Part shown: piece after piece, positions 9,276 through 17,905 of the stretch
Layout of the letters: every line of letters starts with the position of its first letter
Position numbering within the stretch: the first letter of the stretch is position 1
Source of the DNA: Phycisphaerales bacterium
GTDB taxonomy: Bacteria; Planctomycetota; Phycisphaerae; Phycisphaerales; UBA1924
DNA: 64,000 nt
Assembly: GCA_016741915.1 (NCBI GenBank)
Contig: JACVCS010000001.1
Location: forward strand, 2,291 to 66,290
Reading direction: 5' to 3'
Position numbers and translations under genes: made by a program
The notes under the pieces: generated by a model
What the model saw: only the letters and a program-made list of their open reading frames with translations
What the model was told of the DNA's origin: nothing
The model's database searches: none

Positions 9276-10382
9276 TCAGGCCATGACGCGGGCACCGACG
9301 GCGGGGAAGGCGACGCTGTTGCCCGAGCGTGATGGGTCGAGCAGATCGTTGAGGATCTGCTTTCCGGAACGGCCACGGGCGAGGGCGTCGTAGCTCAGGC
9401 GCAGGCGGTGGAGCATGACGCTTTCGGCGAGTGCGAAGAGATCTTCGGTCACGGCGTACGAACGCCCCATGATGTACGCACGGGCGCGGGCGGCGTTGAC
9501 GAGGGCGATGCCGGCACGCGGTGAGCAGCCGAGTTCGATCTCGGGGTGGTTGCGCGTGGCGTTGACGAGCTCGACGCAGTGGCGGATGAAGACGTCGGAG
9601 ACGTGGACCTGCTGGACTTCTTCCATGGCGCGGGTGAGGTCCGAAAGGTTCAGCTCGGCCTGGGTGGAGATCGAGTCGAAGGCGCTGCGGGGGACAGCGC
9701 CGCCAGCGGGCGTGCTGGAGCTGGCGGAGGAGTCGGTGCGCTGCAGGCCGTAGGAGAGGGAGCGGCGGAGGACTTCGGCTTCCTGATCGGAGGTTGGGTA
9801 TTCGAGGCGGTGGCAGAGCATGAAGCGGTCGAGCTGGGCTTCGGGGAGTTCGAAAGTGCCGGCTTGTTCGATGGGGTTTTGGGTGGCGATGACGAGGAAG
9901 GGGACGGGGAGGCGGAGGGTGCGGTTGCCGACGGTGACGCGGCGTTCCTGCATGGCTTCGAGCAGGGCGCTCTGCACCTTGGGCGTGGCGCGGTTGATTT
10001 CGTCGGCCAGCAGCAGGTTGGTGAAGACCGGGCCCTGGTGCAGGCGGAACTCGCGGGTTTTCTCGTCGAGGATCTCGGCGCCGACGATGTCGGCGGGGAG
10101 CAGGTCGATGGTGAACTGCACGCGGGCGAACTTCAGGTCCACGGCGCTGGCGATGGAGTGGACAAGCAAGGTCTTGGCAAGGCCCGGGACGCCTTGCAGG
10201 AGCAGGTGCCCGCCGGTGAGGAGGGCGATGAGGATCGACTCGACGACGGAGTCTTGACCGACGACGGTTTGTGCGACGCGGGCGCGGACGCGTTTGGCGA
10301 GGGCGAGGCCCGGGCCTTCGCCCGAATGGCCTTCAGCACGATGCCCGCCTGAAATGCCGTTGTCACCCGCGTTGCTCGACAT
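9276..10382 (-). CDS. moxR: MoxR family AAA+ ATPase
   Basis: 368 residues. Walker A is GVPGLAKT (64-71), Walker B LLLADE (123-128), and sensor 1 falls in VIATQNPIEQ. The downstream ELPEAQLDRFML is typical of MoxR. MoxR ATPases act as chaperones that remodel VWA-containing partner complexes, and the next five minus-strand genes supply such partners. I prefer the ATG at 10382 because a GGAG lies six bases upstream; an in-frame ATG at 10394 adds four residues. It is the first gene of the cluster, with a candidate -10 box about 50 bp upstream. Confidence 0.9.
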   Translation of the reverse strand: MSSNAGDNGISGGHRAEGHSGEGPGLALAKRVRARVAQTVVGQDSVVESILIALLTGGHLLLQGVPGLAKTLLVHSIASAVDLKFARVQFTIDLLPADIVGAEILDEKTREFRLHQGPVFTNLLLADEINRATPKVQSALLEAMQERRVTVGNRTLRLPVPFLVIATQNPIEQAGTFELPEAQLDRFMLCHRLEYPTSDQEAEVLRRSLSYGLQRTDSSASSSTPAGGAVPRSAFDSISTQAELNLSDLTRAMEEVQQVHVSDVFIRHCVELVNATRNHPEIELGCSPRAGIALVNAARARAYIMGRSYAVTEDLFALAESVMLHRLRLSYDALARGRSGKQILNDLLDPSRSGNSVAFPAVGARVMA

Positions 10383-10440
10383 GGTCGTCTCCATCGGTCG
10401 GTCGTTGTGTGGTTGTGATATCAGAACGGTCGGCGTGTGC

Positions 10441-10446
10441 AGTATA
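10441..10446 (-). promoter_or_regulatory. Candidate -10 box upstream of the MoxR operon
   Basis: On the minus strand TATACT lies about 60 bp before the moxR start and would give a leader of about 50 nt. No good TTGACA-like -35 is present at 16-18 bp, so this is a weak call. The rest of 10383-10666 holds no gene; a small CCGAT/ATCGG hairpin lies near 10475-10490. Confidence 0.35.
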
Positions 10447-10666
10447 AAGACGCCGCCGAGGGGCTGAAGTTCTCCCGATTCAGGATCGGAAGGTGATTGG
10501 CTGCAAATTTTTGATCTTTGGCGGGGCGCCGGTTGCGGTTGGGCGTGGGCGATGCAACCTGAACCCCCCCACTTTCGCTGGTGTTTTGAGTGTTGCTGAG
10601 TTCGGCGATTCTTATCGCTTTGACCTGACGCGCGGGTAAACCCGGCGGCGGGTTGGGTGCGGCGGT

Positions 10667-11461
10667 TTATGGCACGACCCAGTTGCCGCGTGGGAGGAAG
10701 GTGTAATCGGGGGTGGTGTTGACCACCCCGGTCGGCACCGTTACGGGGCCTTTGACGTGGAAGTCGAGAAAGAGGAGGTTTGCGGCGACGTCCTTCTTGC
10801 CATACCAGCCGCGCATGCCGCGGTCGCCGTTTTCTTGATAGTTGTAGATGGTGTGGGAACCGAGGACCCAGACTTTGGTGGTGTCCCAGACGTTGGGCAT
10901 TTTGCCGCCGCCGCGGGGGACGAGGGTCGAGGTGGATTCGCCGTCGAGGGTGTGGTCGTTGAGGGTGTAGCTGGAGCCGATGAGGTCGTACATGGAGCGG
11001 ACGCTGCCGACGCCCGGGATGTTCCCGCCGACGTCGCAGGGTGAACGGAAGGCTTCGACCTCGGCGACGCCCGGTTCGCTGTCGGGGGGGACTTCGCCGA
11101 TAGTCAAATAGCGGTTGAGGGGTCGGCGTTCGGCGCCGTATTCGTTGATGCCGTAGGCGGGAAGACTGCCTTTCTTGCCGCCGAAGAGGGCACCGATGAC
11201 CTGCGGCGAGCCGAAGACAGTGACTTTGACCTGCGGGAGGCAGTCTTTGGAGTCGTTGAGGTATTGGCTGATCGCAACGCCGAGCTGTTGCAGGCGGCTG
11301 AGGCAGGCGACGTTTTTGGCGGCTTGGCGTGCGCTGCCCATCGCGGGGAGGAGGATGCCCACCAAGAGCGCGATGATGGCGATGACCACGAGCAGTTCGA
11401 TGAGCGTGAAGGCACGGCGAGGGTTGGCGGTGCGCGCATTGATCTTTGCGATGCGTATCAC
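10667..11461 (-). CDS. Type II secretion/type IV pseudopilin-like protein
   Basis: 264 residues. After a short basic leader comes the prepilin cleavage and methylation motif [20 protein letters not shown], with Glu at position +5 of the mature protein and a 20-residue hydrophobic helix. The remaining 200 residues form the globular part, typical of the abundant planctomycete prepilin-like proteins. The GTG start at 11461 overlaps the stop of the phosphatase gene (GTGA), so the two are translationally coupled. It would be processed by a prepilin peptidase such as the one at 19225-20910. Confidence 0.85.
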   Translation of the reverse strand: MIRIAKINARTANPRRAFTLIELLVVIAIIALLVGILLPAMGSARQAAKNVACLSRLQQLGVAISQYLNDSKDCLPQVKVTVFGSPQVIGALFGGKKGSLPAYGINEYGAERRPLNRYLTIGEVPPDSEPGVAEVEAFRSPCDVGGNIPGVGSVRSMYDLIGSSYTLNDHTLDGESTSTLVPRGGGKMPNVWDTTKVWVLGSHTIYNYQENGDRGMRGWYGKKDVAANLLFLDFHVKGPVTVPTGVVNTTPDYTFLPRGNWVVP

Positions 11462-11961
11462 TCGGCACCCCCACTATTTCCGGCGGAAAGCTCGTTCAGC
11501 AGCCCTTCGCACGCGGGGACGAGCATGTCGAAGACCGCGTCAAAGTCACGCTCGGTGCCGGTGTACGGATCGGGGACGATCGCGCCCGGCTGGCTGAGGC
11601 TCGGATCGAAGGAACGCATGAGGCGCACTTTCGACCGGTCGAAGCCGAGCTTGACTACGTCGCGGTGGTTCATTTCGTCCATGACGATGACGAGATCCCA
11701 GGCGTGCAGGTCAACGTGGGGTTTGATCTGACGCGCCACGTGCGTGATCTTCACACCCCGGCGGCGGAGCGTCTCGACCGTGCGCGGGTCGGCACCGTCG
11801 CCTTCGTGCCAGTGCCCGGTGCCGGCGCTATCGACTTCCAGACCGTCGAGCAGGCCTCGTTTGTGGGCGAGATCGATAAAGACCGCCTCGGCCATCGGCG
11901 AGCGGCAGATATTCCCCAGGCACACAAACAGCACGCGGCGCTTGCCGCCTTTGGACGTCAT
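11458..11961 (-). CDS. Low-molecular-weight protein tyrosine phosphatase family protein
   Basis: 167 residues. The phosphate-binding loop CLGNICRS is at 14-21 and the catalytic acid motif DPY lies near residue 130 (VPDPYTG), both intact, so an active phosphatase is likely; related arsenate reductases share the fold. In bacteria such enzymes often oppose tyrosine kinases that control exopolysaccharide assembly. The gene overlaps the glycosyltransferase-like gene upstream (ATGA) and the pseudopilin downstream (GTGA), making a tightly coupled three-gene unit. No tyrosine kinase is in the window. Confidence 0.9.
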   Translation of the reverse strand: MTSKGGKRRVLFVCLGNICRSPMAEAVFIDLAHKRGLLDGLEVDSAGTGHWHEGDGADPRTVETLRRRGVKITHVARQIKPHVDLHAWDLVIVMDEMNHRDVVKLGFDRSKVRLMRSFDPSLSQPGAIVPDPYTGTERDFDAVFDMLVPACEGLLNELSAGNSGGAE

Positions 11962-13241
11962 CCGACTCCCCCCGCCATCACCGGTTCAACGTTCATCTGC
12001 GGTCCCCCGATTGAAGACTGTCCGAAGATCAACCCTCGCATCTGCTGAGCGAAGCGGGCGTTGGTCACGCCGGCGTTCACACCGTTGATCAGGCTCTGCC
12101 CCACCGATGTACGCAGGGCCGGGTCGTCCAGAAGCGCAAGCCCCGCGGCGCCAAGGCCAGGCATCGTCGACGCGCCCGAAAGGCACCACCCCGGAGCGCC
12201 GCTGAGCGTTCGCCTCGACATGCCGCCCGCAACCGTGAAGACGGGCACGCCGGCGGCACAGACCATTTTCGCGGTGACCTGCCCGCCGCCGGGCTGGCCT
12301 GATTCGACCGCGGGCCGGCGCGGGTCCAAATCCCACAGCACGATGTCCGCCGCGGGGAGTGCGAGTGCGTTGGGCCCCTCGAACTGCACCGCGTCCCACT
12401 CGCGCTTGTGCAGGTACAGGTACCGAGCGGCCCTGCGACTCTGCCCGCTTCCTCGCGGGGCGATGGCGACACACTTTCGACCGGCGATGGTCAAGACGCC
12501 GGCGATCCAGGTGAGCAGACGCATGTCGATGGACTTCACGGGCTCGGCGATCACGCCGAGAACGATCTCCTCTGGGGTGATGCGAAGCTCTTCGCGCACG
12601 CTGCGGCGGCGTTCGCTCCAGCGGTCGATCGTGGCGACGGGGCACTCGATGACCTCGACGCCGCCGACGCCCGCTTTGTTCCACGATTGGGCGATTTCTT
12701 CGTCGAAGCAGACGGGGCGGGCCCGCCCGACGCCGCTGCCGCTGACCACGCACAGATCGCTTTCGAGCCACGTTTCACGCGGGCCGGTGGTGAGCATCGC
12801 CAGCGTGCGGGTTTGCCCGTTGGTTGCCTGATGCACGGTCTGCGCCACAACGCCCGCCAGGCGTGAAGACCAGACGCACACGGCCCGCACGTCGCCCAGT
12901 TGCGTGAGCCTTCGCGTCAACAGTTCGCGGAGGGAGCGTTCACCGGCGATTGAGGCGATGCCGGTGGCGCCGAACCCGACGGTGTTGAACTCTTCGAACG
13001 AGTCCGCGACGAGGTTGACGCGGTCGCCGGTGGTCACGCCCAGATCCGCGGCTTCGATTTCACTCTGTCGCGAGCCGGCGATGATCGCGTACTGCCGCAC
13101 GTCGCTGAGCAGATCAACACAGCACTTCAGCGCGAGGGTCGCGTCATGCCCGGACCATCGCGGATCGAGCACGTGCAGGACCGTCGGGCTCGCCGTGCCG
13201 GCGGGCTGTTGACCTCGTGCTGGTTCTTCGCTCTGCATCAT
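11958..13241 (-). CDS. Glycosyltransferase-like protein of unknown specificity
   Basis: 427 residues from ATG 13241; a second ATG is at 13238, and longer frames would run into the upstream gene. The layout suggests a two-domain GT-B fold. It has an N-terminal half with TVLHVLDPRWSGHDATLALK, and a C-terminal half opening with ITPEEIVLGVIAEPVKSIDMR that includes VQFEGPNALALPAADIVLWD and a glycine-rich GAPGWCLSGASTMPGLGAAG stretch. The usual EPFG-type signature of glycosyltransferase family 1 is not clear, so I call it glycosyltransferase-like only. Coupling to a tyrosine phosphatase gene fits a role in surface polysaccharide. No strong ribosome binding site is visible. Confidence 0.6.
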   Translation of the reverse strand: MMQSEEPARGQQPAGTASPTVLHVLDPRWSGHDATLALKCCVDLLSDVRQYAIIAGSRQSEIEAADLGVTTGDRVNLVADSFEEFNTVGFGATGIASIAGERSLRELLTRRLTQLGDVRAVCVWSSRLAGVVAQTVHQATNGQTRTLAMLTTGPRETWLESDLCVVSGSGVGRARPVCFDEEIAQSWNKAGVGGVEVIECPVATIDRWSERRRSVREELRITPEEIVLGVIAEPVKSIDMRLLTWIAGVLTIAGRKCVAIAPRGSGQSRRAARYLYLHKREWDAVQFEGPNALALPAADIVLWDLDPRRPAVESGQPGGGQVTAKMVCAAGVPVFTVAGGMSRRTLSGAPGWCLSGASTMPGLGAAGLALLDDPALRTSVGQSLINGVNAGVTNARFAQQMRGLIFGQSSIGGPQMNVEPVMAGGVG

Positions 13242-13324
13242 GCGAGCATGAATGTAGCCGCCCGATCCGGGGCGGCGCGGAAAAGCGGAATCAGTTTCAA
13301 CAATGACGGCGACAACACGCGGGT

Positions 13325-14047
13325 CTATCGCCCTTCTTCGCGCCGATCGACCTGTGTCTCGGGAACCCACTCGTAGAAGACCTTTGCCAAGCGCACGCCG
13401 AGCCGTTTGGCGAAGGCGACCTCGAGCTGCGCGAGCTCACCGCGGGATTTGGTGCTGAACTCGGGCCGACCCGACTCGGTCAGTTCGATGGTCAGGCTGT
13501 CGCGGGGTGCGTCCGGGCCCGGAAAGAGCCGCTCGCCGGTCTCGGCGCTGATGACCTTGACCTCCATCGACGCGGTCGGGGAGTACGACTGACCGTCGCT
13601 GGAGAGCCCGAACCGGGTGACAAGCGCGTAGATCACGACTTTCGCGCCGAGGGCTTTGCCGACGTTGGCGATGGAGACGGGTTCGGTGCGCTTCTCGCCG
13701 CGGAGGTGCTGCAGAACCTGGCGCGACTGGATCATGTCCTTGACGTACTTCTCGTTGAGCAGTTGCTCTTCGCACGCCTGTCCGACGGCAAGGCGTGCAT
13801 CGCGAGAGGGCAGAACGCTGACCGGGTCGTCGATAAAAACCACCGTGGTCAGCTCGGGGTTCAGTGTGTACGCCGCGGGAACCTTTGCTGGCCCGCTGAC
13901 GATGTAGCTGGCAGGGCCGATGATGTTGCAGCCGCTCAGCACTCCGGCGAGCGCAAGAAGACCAAGCGTCGCCACGCCGATCATCGGCGCGGTCCGACCG
14001 ATGCGTAAAAGTCGATTCGCGGGGGCGTTCTCAATACTTCGAGTCAT
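13325..14047 (-). CDS. Lipoprotein of unknown function (paralogue of the next gene)
   Basis: 240 residues. A signal peptide ends in the lipobox LSGC with the acylated Cys at residue 40. The mature part begins NIIGPASYIVSGPAKVPAAY and contains TVVFIDDP, a helical region, KVVIYALVTRF and ending VFYEWVPETQ. It overlaps the following lipoprotein gene by 17 bp and shares its order of elements: short basic leader, lipobox, a VVF/VVV strand followed by DDP or ADR, a GKALGA/GKALGV turn, and a C-terminal aromatic VSWLFYKHE/VFYEWVPE. This looks like an old tandem duplication. No function is assigned. Confidence 0.82.
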   Translation of the reverse strand: MTRSIENAPANRLLRIGRTAPMIGVATLGLLALAGVLSGCNIIGPASYIVSGPAKVPAAYTLNPELTTVVFIDDPVSVLPSRDARLAVGQACEEQLLNEKYVKDMIQSRQVLQHLRGEKRTEPVSIANVGKALGAKVVIYALVTRFGLSSDGQSYSPTASMEVKVISAETGERLFPGPDAPRDSLTIELTESGRPEFSTKSRGELAQLEVAFAKRLGVRLAKVFYEWVPETQVDRREEGR

Positions 14048-14747
14048 ACTTCTCCTCGTGCTTATAGAAGAGCCACGAGACGCGGTCGATCATCCGACGG
14101 CTCAGTTCGGTGTTCACCAGCACGCGCTGCATGTCCTGCTGACCGTACCCGTCGTCATCCGGATAACGCACGGCCAGAGGTTTGCGAAGTCGCAGATCAT
14201 CGGGCGCGGATCCATCAATCTCCGCCACGCTCACGTTGGCGCGGGCGACACCCTTCCACAAGTACGCGTTGCCCGGGTCGTTCAGGCGATAGTCCAGCAG
14301 TTCGACGTAGACCAAACGCTCAACGCCCAGGGCCTTGCCCAGATCGCCCGCGCTCATCGAGATCCAGCGCGGGTTGTCGAACTGGTATTGGAGCATCCGC
14401 TTGCCCGGCACGTACGCCGTGGCGGTGGTCTCTTTCTTCAGCCGCTCGGCGATCTCGATGGTCAGCCGCGCGACGACCTCGGGATACTCAGCCTGGATCA
14501 CCCGATCGGCCAGCACGACCACCGCAAAGCTCTTGCCCGAGAGCCCTTCGTACTCGGCGAGCACTTCGACGGGTGTGTCGCGTTTGATGTTTTCCATGAC
14601 GCCGCCGATGGGCGCGACGAGGTTGCAGCCGCTGAGCGAGATCAGCAGCCCCGCAGCGAGCGCGGCAAGGCCGAACGCGCGGGCTCGGCGAGTCGATCGT
14701 GAAGCGTCAAGGGCGGACTGCGGAGACGTCGGATCCGGTGCGGTCAT
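14031..14747 (-). CDS. Lipoprotein of unknown function (paralogue of the previous gene)
   Basis: 238 residues from ATG 14747. The lipobox LSGC places the acylated Cys at residue 41. The mature protein contains SFAVVVLADRVIQAEYPEVV, GDLGKALGVERLVYVELLDY and a closing VSWLFYKHEEKYDSKY. The middle resembles periplasmic lipoproteins that oligomerise in the envelope, but I see no catalytic residues. It overlaps its paralogue by 17 bp downstream and the DUF2752 gene by 41 bp upstream, so all three probably form one mRNA. Confidence 0.82.
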   Translation of the reverse strand: MTAPDPTSPQSALDASRSTRRARAFGLAALAAGLLISLSGCNLVAPIGGVMENIKRDTPVEVLAEYEGLSGKSFAVVVLADRVIQAEYPEVVARLTIEIAERLKKETTATAYVPGKRMLQYQFDNPRWISMSAGDLGKALGVERLVYVELLDYRLNDPGNAYLWKGVARANVSVAEIDGSAPDDLRLRKPLAVRYPDDDGYGQQDMQRVLVNTELSRRMIDRVSWLFYKHEEKYDSKY

Positions 14748-15240
14748 GAACGGCGTTCCATTTCAGGGCGGTGTAGCCCCAACTGAGTCCCCAGAGGGCG
14801 GCGATGATCCACAAAGCCTTTGGCCGCAAGAGTTTAGCGAACGGCCGCCCGACGCGGGAACCGAAAATCAGAACGTGCAGACCCACCCAAAACCCCACCG
14901 CCGCGGCGAGGGCGATCAGCGCGCCGAAGGGCTGGGTGACGAACGAATCGATCGGGCTGCCGTGGACGGCCAGGGTGACGGCGGTGGTCATGCCGCAGGT
15001 CGGGCAGGGTTGACCCGTGGCGGCGTACCACCCGCACTTGGGCAGCCCAAGCTGGGTGTGCGTGCCATGCCCAGCGGGGTCGGGGCTCAGCCAGGCGGCG
15101 GTCAGGATGAGTGCCGCGCAAAGCACGACCACGCCCAGGGCGAAGACGCGCTCTTCGAGCGTGGCACGCTGGGGAATGAACCAGTCGGGGCTGGCTGAAC
15201 GCACCGGCGTGCTCGGGTTGATATCTGGTGAGGCTGACAC
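14707..15240 (-). CDS. DUF2752 membrane protein
   Basis: 177 residues with a GTG start at 15240. Three membrane segments are visible (about 33-50, 95-118 and 140-158), and the DUF2752 signature CPTCGMTTAV lies at about 79-88. The family is a small integral membrane group, common in planctomycetes, with a conserved Cys pair whose role is unknown. It heads the unit that continues into the two lipoproteins, with which it overlaps by 41 bp. No clear Shine-Dalgarno precedes the start. Confidence 0.82.
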   Translation of the reverse strand: MSASPDINPSTPVRSASPDWFIPQRATLEERVFALGVVVLCAALILTAAWLSPDPAGHGTHTQLGLPKCGWYAATGQPCPTCGMTTAVTLAVHGSPIDSFVTQPFGALIALAAAVGFWVGLHVLIFGSRVGRPFAKLLRPKALWIIAALWGLSWGYTALKWNAVHDRTGSDVSAVRP

Positions 15241-15317
15241 CGGGCGATGGTATCACGCTCAGAGTCTTTATCGCAGCGCGGGGCGATGGGCAACGGGCAT
15301 CAGATTACTTGAATCAC

Positions 15318-15349
15318 ATGATTGACATCCACGGCGCCCGTGCTACACT
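15318..15349 (+). promoter_or_regulatory. Sigma70-type promoter of the TetR gene, giving a leaderless mRNA
   Basis: The -35 TTGACA (15322-15327) matches consensus. A 16-bp spacer leads to -10 TACACT (15344-15349) preceded by TG at 15341-15342 (extended -10). The expected transcription start, about 7 bp after the -10, falls on the A of the ATG at 15356. The inverted repeat AATCA-CA-TGATT (15312-15323) overlaps the -35, and AATCAT recurs at 15352-15357, making a plausible operator for autorepression. Confidence 0.7.
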
Positions 15350-15355
15350 GTAATC

Positions 15356-16120
15356 ATGGGTTTAAAGTCCAAGCGTGTCACACGCAGGCCTTCCGCCGCA
15401 CGCGCCGACGGGCAGCAGCGGCAAAGTTCCATCCTCGCCGCCGCCTCGCTGCTCTTTGCCGAGCACGGCTTCGACGCCGTCACCACTCGCCAGATCGCCC
15501 GCAAGGCCCGCTGCAACATCGCCTCCATCAAGTACTACTTCGGCGATAAGGCCGGCCTCTTCACCCGCGTGATGGAGCAGTCCATCGCGAAGGTTCTCGA
15601 AGGCGGCACGCACTTCATGCCCGATCCCGCCGCCGATCCGCGCGACGCACTGAAATCGTGGATCGTCTGGGTCCTCCGCACCGCACGCCGAAGTACCTCG
15701 CAGGGACAGGCCCACCCAAAGCTGATGATGCAGGCCCTGCTCTCGGGCGACGCCCTCGCCGCCCGGCTGGCCCAGCACCTCGGCGCGCCCGTCCGTCAGG
15801 GCATCCTCGCCCTCATCGATCGCCTCTTCGATCACCGCCTGCACCCGGATCTGCGTGAGCACGCCTTCGTCTTCGTCTTTGCGCTCTGCTCGCGCTTCGC
15901 TCACGCCGATCCCATCCACGCGCGGATGGGCATCGCCGTGCCCGATGACGACCGCGAGTTGGAAGTCCTCGCCGAGCGTTTGACCAACTTCGTCATCGGC
16001 GGCTTGCACAGTCTCTCCGAACTCAGCCCCACGCGCCCCACAACCTCTTCCAGCGCCGCGCACGCCCCCCCCACCACCATCGACGACCCCGCCGCCCACA
16101 ACACAAAGGCCCGACCATGA
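15356..16120 (+). CDS. TetR/AcrR family transcriptional regulator (CecR-like)
   Basis: 254 residues. The N-terminal helix-turn-helix (about 20-70, with AAASLLFAEHGFDAVTTRQI and IASIKYYFGDKAGLF) is a canonical TetR DNA-binding domain. The C-terminal ligand domain begins with the DPRDALKSWI region seen in CecR/DUF1956 members, and a Pro/Thr/Ala tail ends the protein. No ribosome binding site precedes the ATG, which fits a leaderless transcript. It overlaps the permease gene by 4 bp (ATGA), so it probably controls that gene and itself. The ligand is unknown. Confidence 0.88.
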   Translation: MGLKSKRVTRRPSAARADGQQRQSSILAAASLLFAEHGFDAVTTRQIARKARCNIASIKYYFGDKAGLFTRVMEQSIAKVLEGGTHFMPDPAADPRDALKSWIVWVLRTARRSTSQGQAHPKLMMQALLSGDALAARLAQHLGAPVRQGILALIDRLFDHRLHPDLREHAFVFVFALCSRFAHADPIHARMGIAVPDDDRELEVLAERLTNFVIGGLHSLSELSPTRPTTSSSAAHAPPTTIDDPAAHNTKARP

Positions 16121-17304
16121 TCCGCGTGGCCATCAGCATGCTCGTCGGCGATGGGCCCAAGTACGCCGGCGTGGTCTTCGGCATCGCCATCACCACCTTC
16201 CTCACCACGCTTTTCCTCTCCATGTTCGCCGGCATGCTCTCGCGCACGCCCGCGCTCGTCAACGACGTCCCCTGGGCAGACATCTGGGTGATGGACCCCG
16301 CCTGCCAAGCCGTTACGCAAACCAACAACGTCCCCGAAACCGTCATCGACCGCGTCCGCGGCGTGCCGGGCGTTCGCTCAACCGCCCGCCTCGCCGTTGG
16401 CTCCGCACCCGCACGCCTTCCCCACGGCCGCTTCCTCACCGTCGACGTCATCGGCGTCGACGACGCCACGCTCATCGGCCTCCCCGCCAGCGTGCCCAAC
16501 GAGCTCGCCCTCACACTCCGCGCGCCACAGGCCGTGCTCGCCGATCACGCCGGCACGCACAATCAACTGGTCATCCCGGTCGATCAATCCGACGCGTGGG
16601 GCCCCGGCTCTCCGCGCCTCTCCGCTGAAGTGCGCAGCATCGCCGCGGGCGATGAGATCCTCGTGAACAACAACGCCGTGCGCGTGCAAGGCGTCGTCGC
16701 GGGCTCGCCGCGCTTCAATCCGCAGCCCGTGCTCTATACCACCTACGCGAACGCCGCACGCATCTTGCCTCCCCTGCGGCACCGCCTGACGTTCATCCTC
16801 GCCTCGGTCGAGCCCAACCAATCCGCAAGCGAGATCGCCCGGCGGATCGAAAACGCCACAGGCTACCGCGCCCGAACGCGCGAAGAGTTCAAGACCGACA
16901 CCGTCGGCTGGTTCCTCCGCAACGCCGAGTTCGTCTCGCACGTTGGGATCATGGCCTTCTTCGCGTTTGTTGTGGGGCTCGCGATCGCGGGGCTGATGCT
17001 CTTCATGTTCACGCGTGAGCACGCACGGATCTACGCGACGTTCAAAGCCGTGGGCGCGAGCGACGGCTTGATCACCAAAATGGTGATCACCCAAGCCCTC
17101 TTCGCCGGCGTGCTGGGCTATGGCCTTGGCGTCGGCACCTGCAGCCTCGTGGGCACCGCGCTGGCGACAACCGGCTTCCCCTTCCGCTTCCTTTCCATCA
17201 CCGTGATCTTCGTGGGCATCCTGGCGATGACCACCGCGATACTTGCGGGCATGGGCAGCATCCGCAGCGTGCTTCGTGTGAACCCGGCGCTGGTGTTCAA
17301 GTGA
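16117..17304 (+). CDS. FtsX/DevC-type ABC transporter permease
   Basis: 395 residues. One N-terminal membrane segment (about 18-40), a periplasmic domain of about 220 residues, then three segments at about 275-295, 320-345 and 355-380 give the four-span MacB/FtsX permease layout. It ends with the typical RSVLRVNPALVFK tail. Such permeases need a LolD/MacB-type ATPase and often a membrane fusion protein. Neither is next to it here, so the partners must be encoded elsewhere or the unit is reduced. Coupling to the TetR gene suggests regulated export or stress response. Confidence 0.82.
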   Translation: MIRVAISMLVGDGPKYAGVVFGIAITTFLTTLFLSMFAGMLSRTPALVNDVPWADIWVMDPACQAVTQTNNVPETVIDRVRGVPGVRSTARLAVGSAPARLPHGRFLTVDVIGVDDATLIGLPASVPNELALTLRAPQAVLADHAGTHNQLVIPVDQSDAWGPGSPRLSAEVRSIAAGDEILVNNNAVRVQGVVAGSPRFNPQPVLYTTYANAARILPPLRHRLTFILASVEPNQSASEIARRIENATGYRARTREEFKTDTVGWFLRNAEFVSHVGIMAFFAFVVGLAIAGLMLFMFTREHARIYATFKAVGASDGLITKMVITQALFAGVLGYGLGVGTCSLVGTALATTGFPFRFLSITVIFVGILAMTTAILAGMGSIRSVLRVNPALVFK

Positions 17305-17421
17305 GCAATACATGCTATCAACCACCGCCGCACGCATCTCGCCGCGCGAACACGGTGCTCAGTCGGCGATCACCAACACGATGATTCATGCCCCGCTCGA
17401 CTCTTACTCGCCGACCTCAAC

Positions 17422-17739
17422 TCACCCACAGTCATTGAACTGCCGACGATTGACCCGCGCCCTCTCCGCTGCATCGCCGACATGCTCGCCGCATTCCGGA
17501 CAGCGGGTCACCGAGGGCAACCCGCGCATATCAAAGTCACACCGCGGGCACCAATCGCGTTCGCCCCGATCAATCTGCTCGGTCATCCTGCGTCGGTCAC
17601 GAGTCGAGCACACGCCCGCGGCAACAAACAGCACAACCGCCGCGCCGAGCAACGGAAAAAGCCAAGGGCCGCGGCTGTAAAAACCCGCCGCGAGGACAGC
17701 CGCGTACGCCAAGATCGAGAGATACCAAGCAGCCTTCAA
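17422..17739 (-). CDS. Small membrane protein with C-terminal zinc ribbon
   Basis: 105 residues with a TTG start at 17739. Two hydrophobic segments (about 5-20 and 25-43) precede a four-cysteine ribbon, CPRC and CPEC, separated by DFDMRGLPSVTR. This 'CPxCxxxxRGLP...CPEC' form is typical of planctomycete membrane proteins. Metal binding is likely but function is unknown. It lies downstream of tRNA-Val on the same strand and has a counterpart at 61297-61740. Confidence 0.65.
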   Translation of the reverse strand: MKAAWYLSILAYAAVLAAGFYSRGPWLFPLLGAAVVLFVAAGVCSTRDRRRMTEQIDRGERDWCPRCDFDMRGLPSVTRCPECGEHVGDAAERARVNRRQFNDCG

Positions 17740-17831
17740 AGCGAATCTCGCTGAGAGAAGATTCGACCAACAGCAAGATCAACAATCACCCACCCAAGCA
17801 TCGGCGTGACGATGGTCAACAGCCGGGAAAG

Positions 17832-17905
17832 TGGGCGATACTGGACTCGAACCAGTGACCTCTTCCATGTCAAGGAAGCGCGCTAGCCAACTGCGCTAAT
17901 CGCCC
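17832..17905 (-). tRNA. tRNA-Val (GAC)
   Basis: The minus strand gives a complete 74-nt cloverleaf. The acceptor stem is GGGCGAT/ATCGCCC, the D arm GCGC/GCGC with loop AGTTGGCTA, and the anticodon stem CTTCC/GGAAG with loop TTGACAT (anticodon GAC). The variable loop is AGGTC, the T arm ACTGG/CCAGT with loop TTCGAGT, and the discriminator A. CCA is not encoded. It decodes GUC/GUU. Confidence 0.96.
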
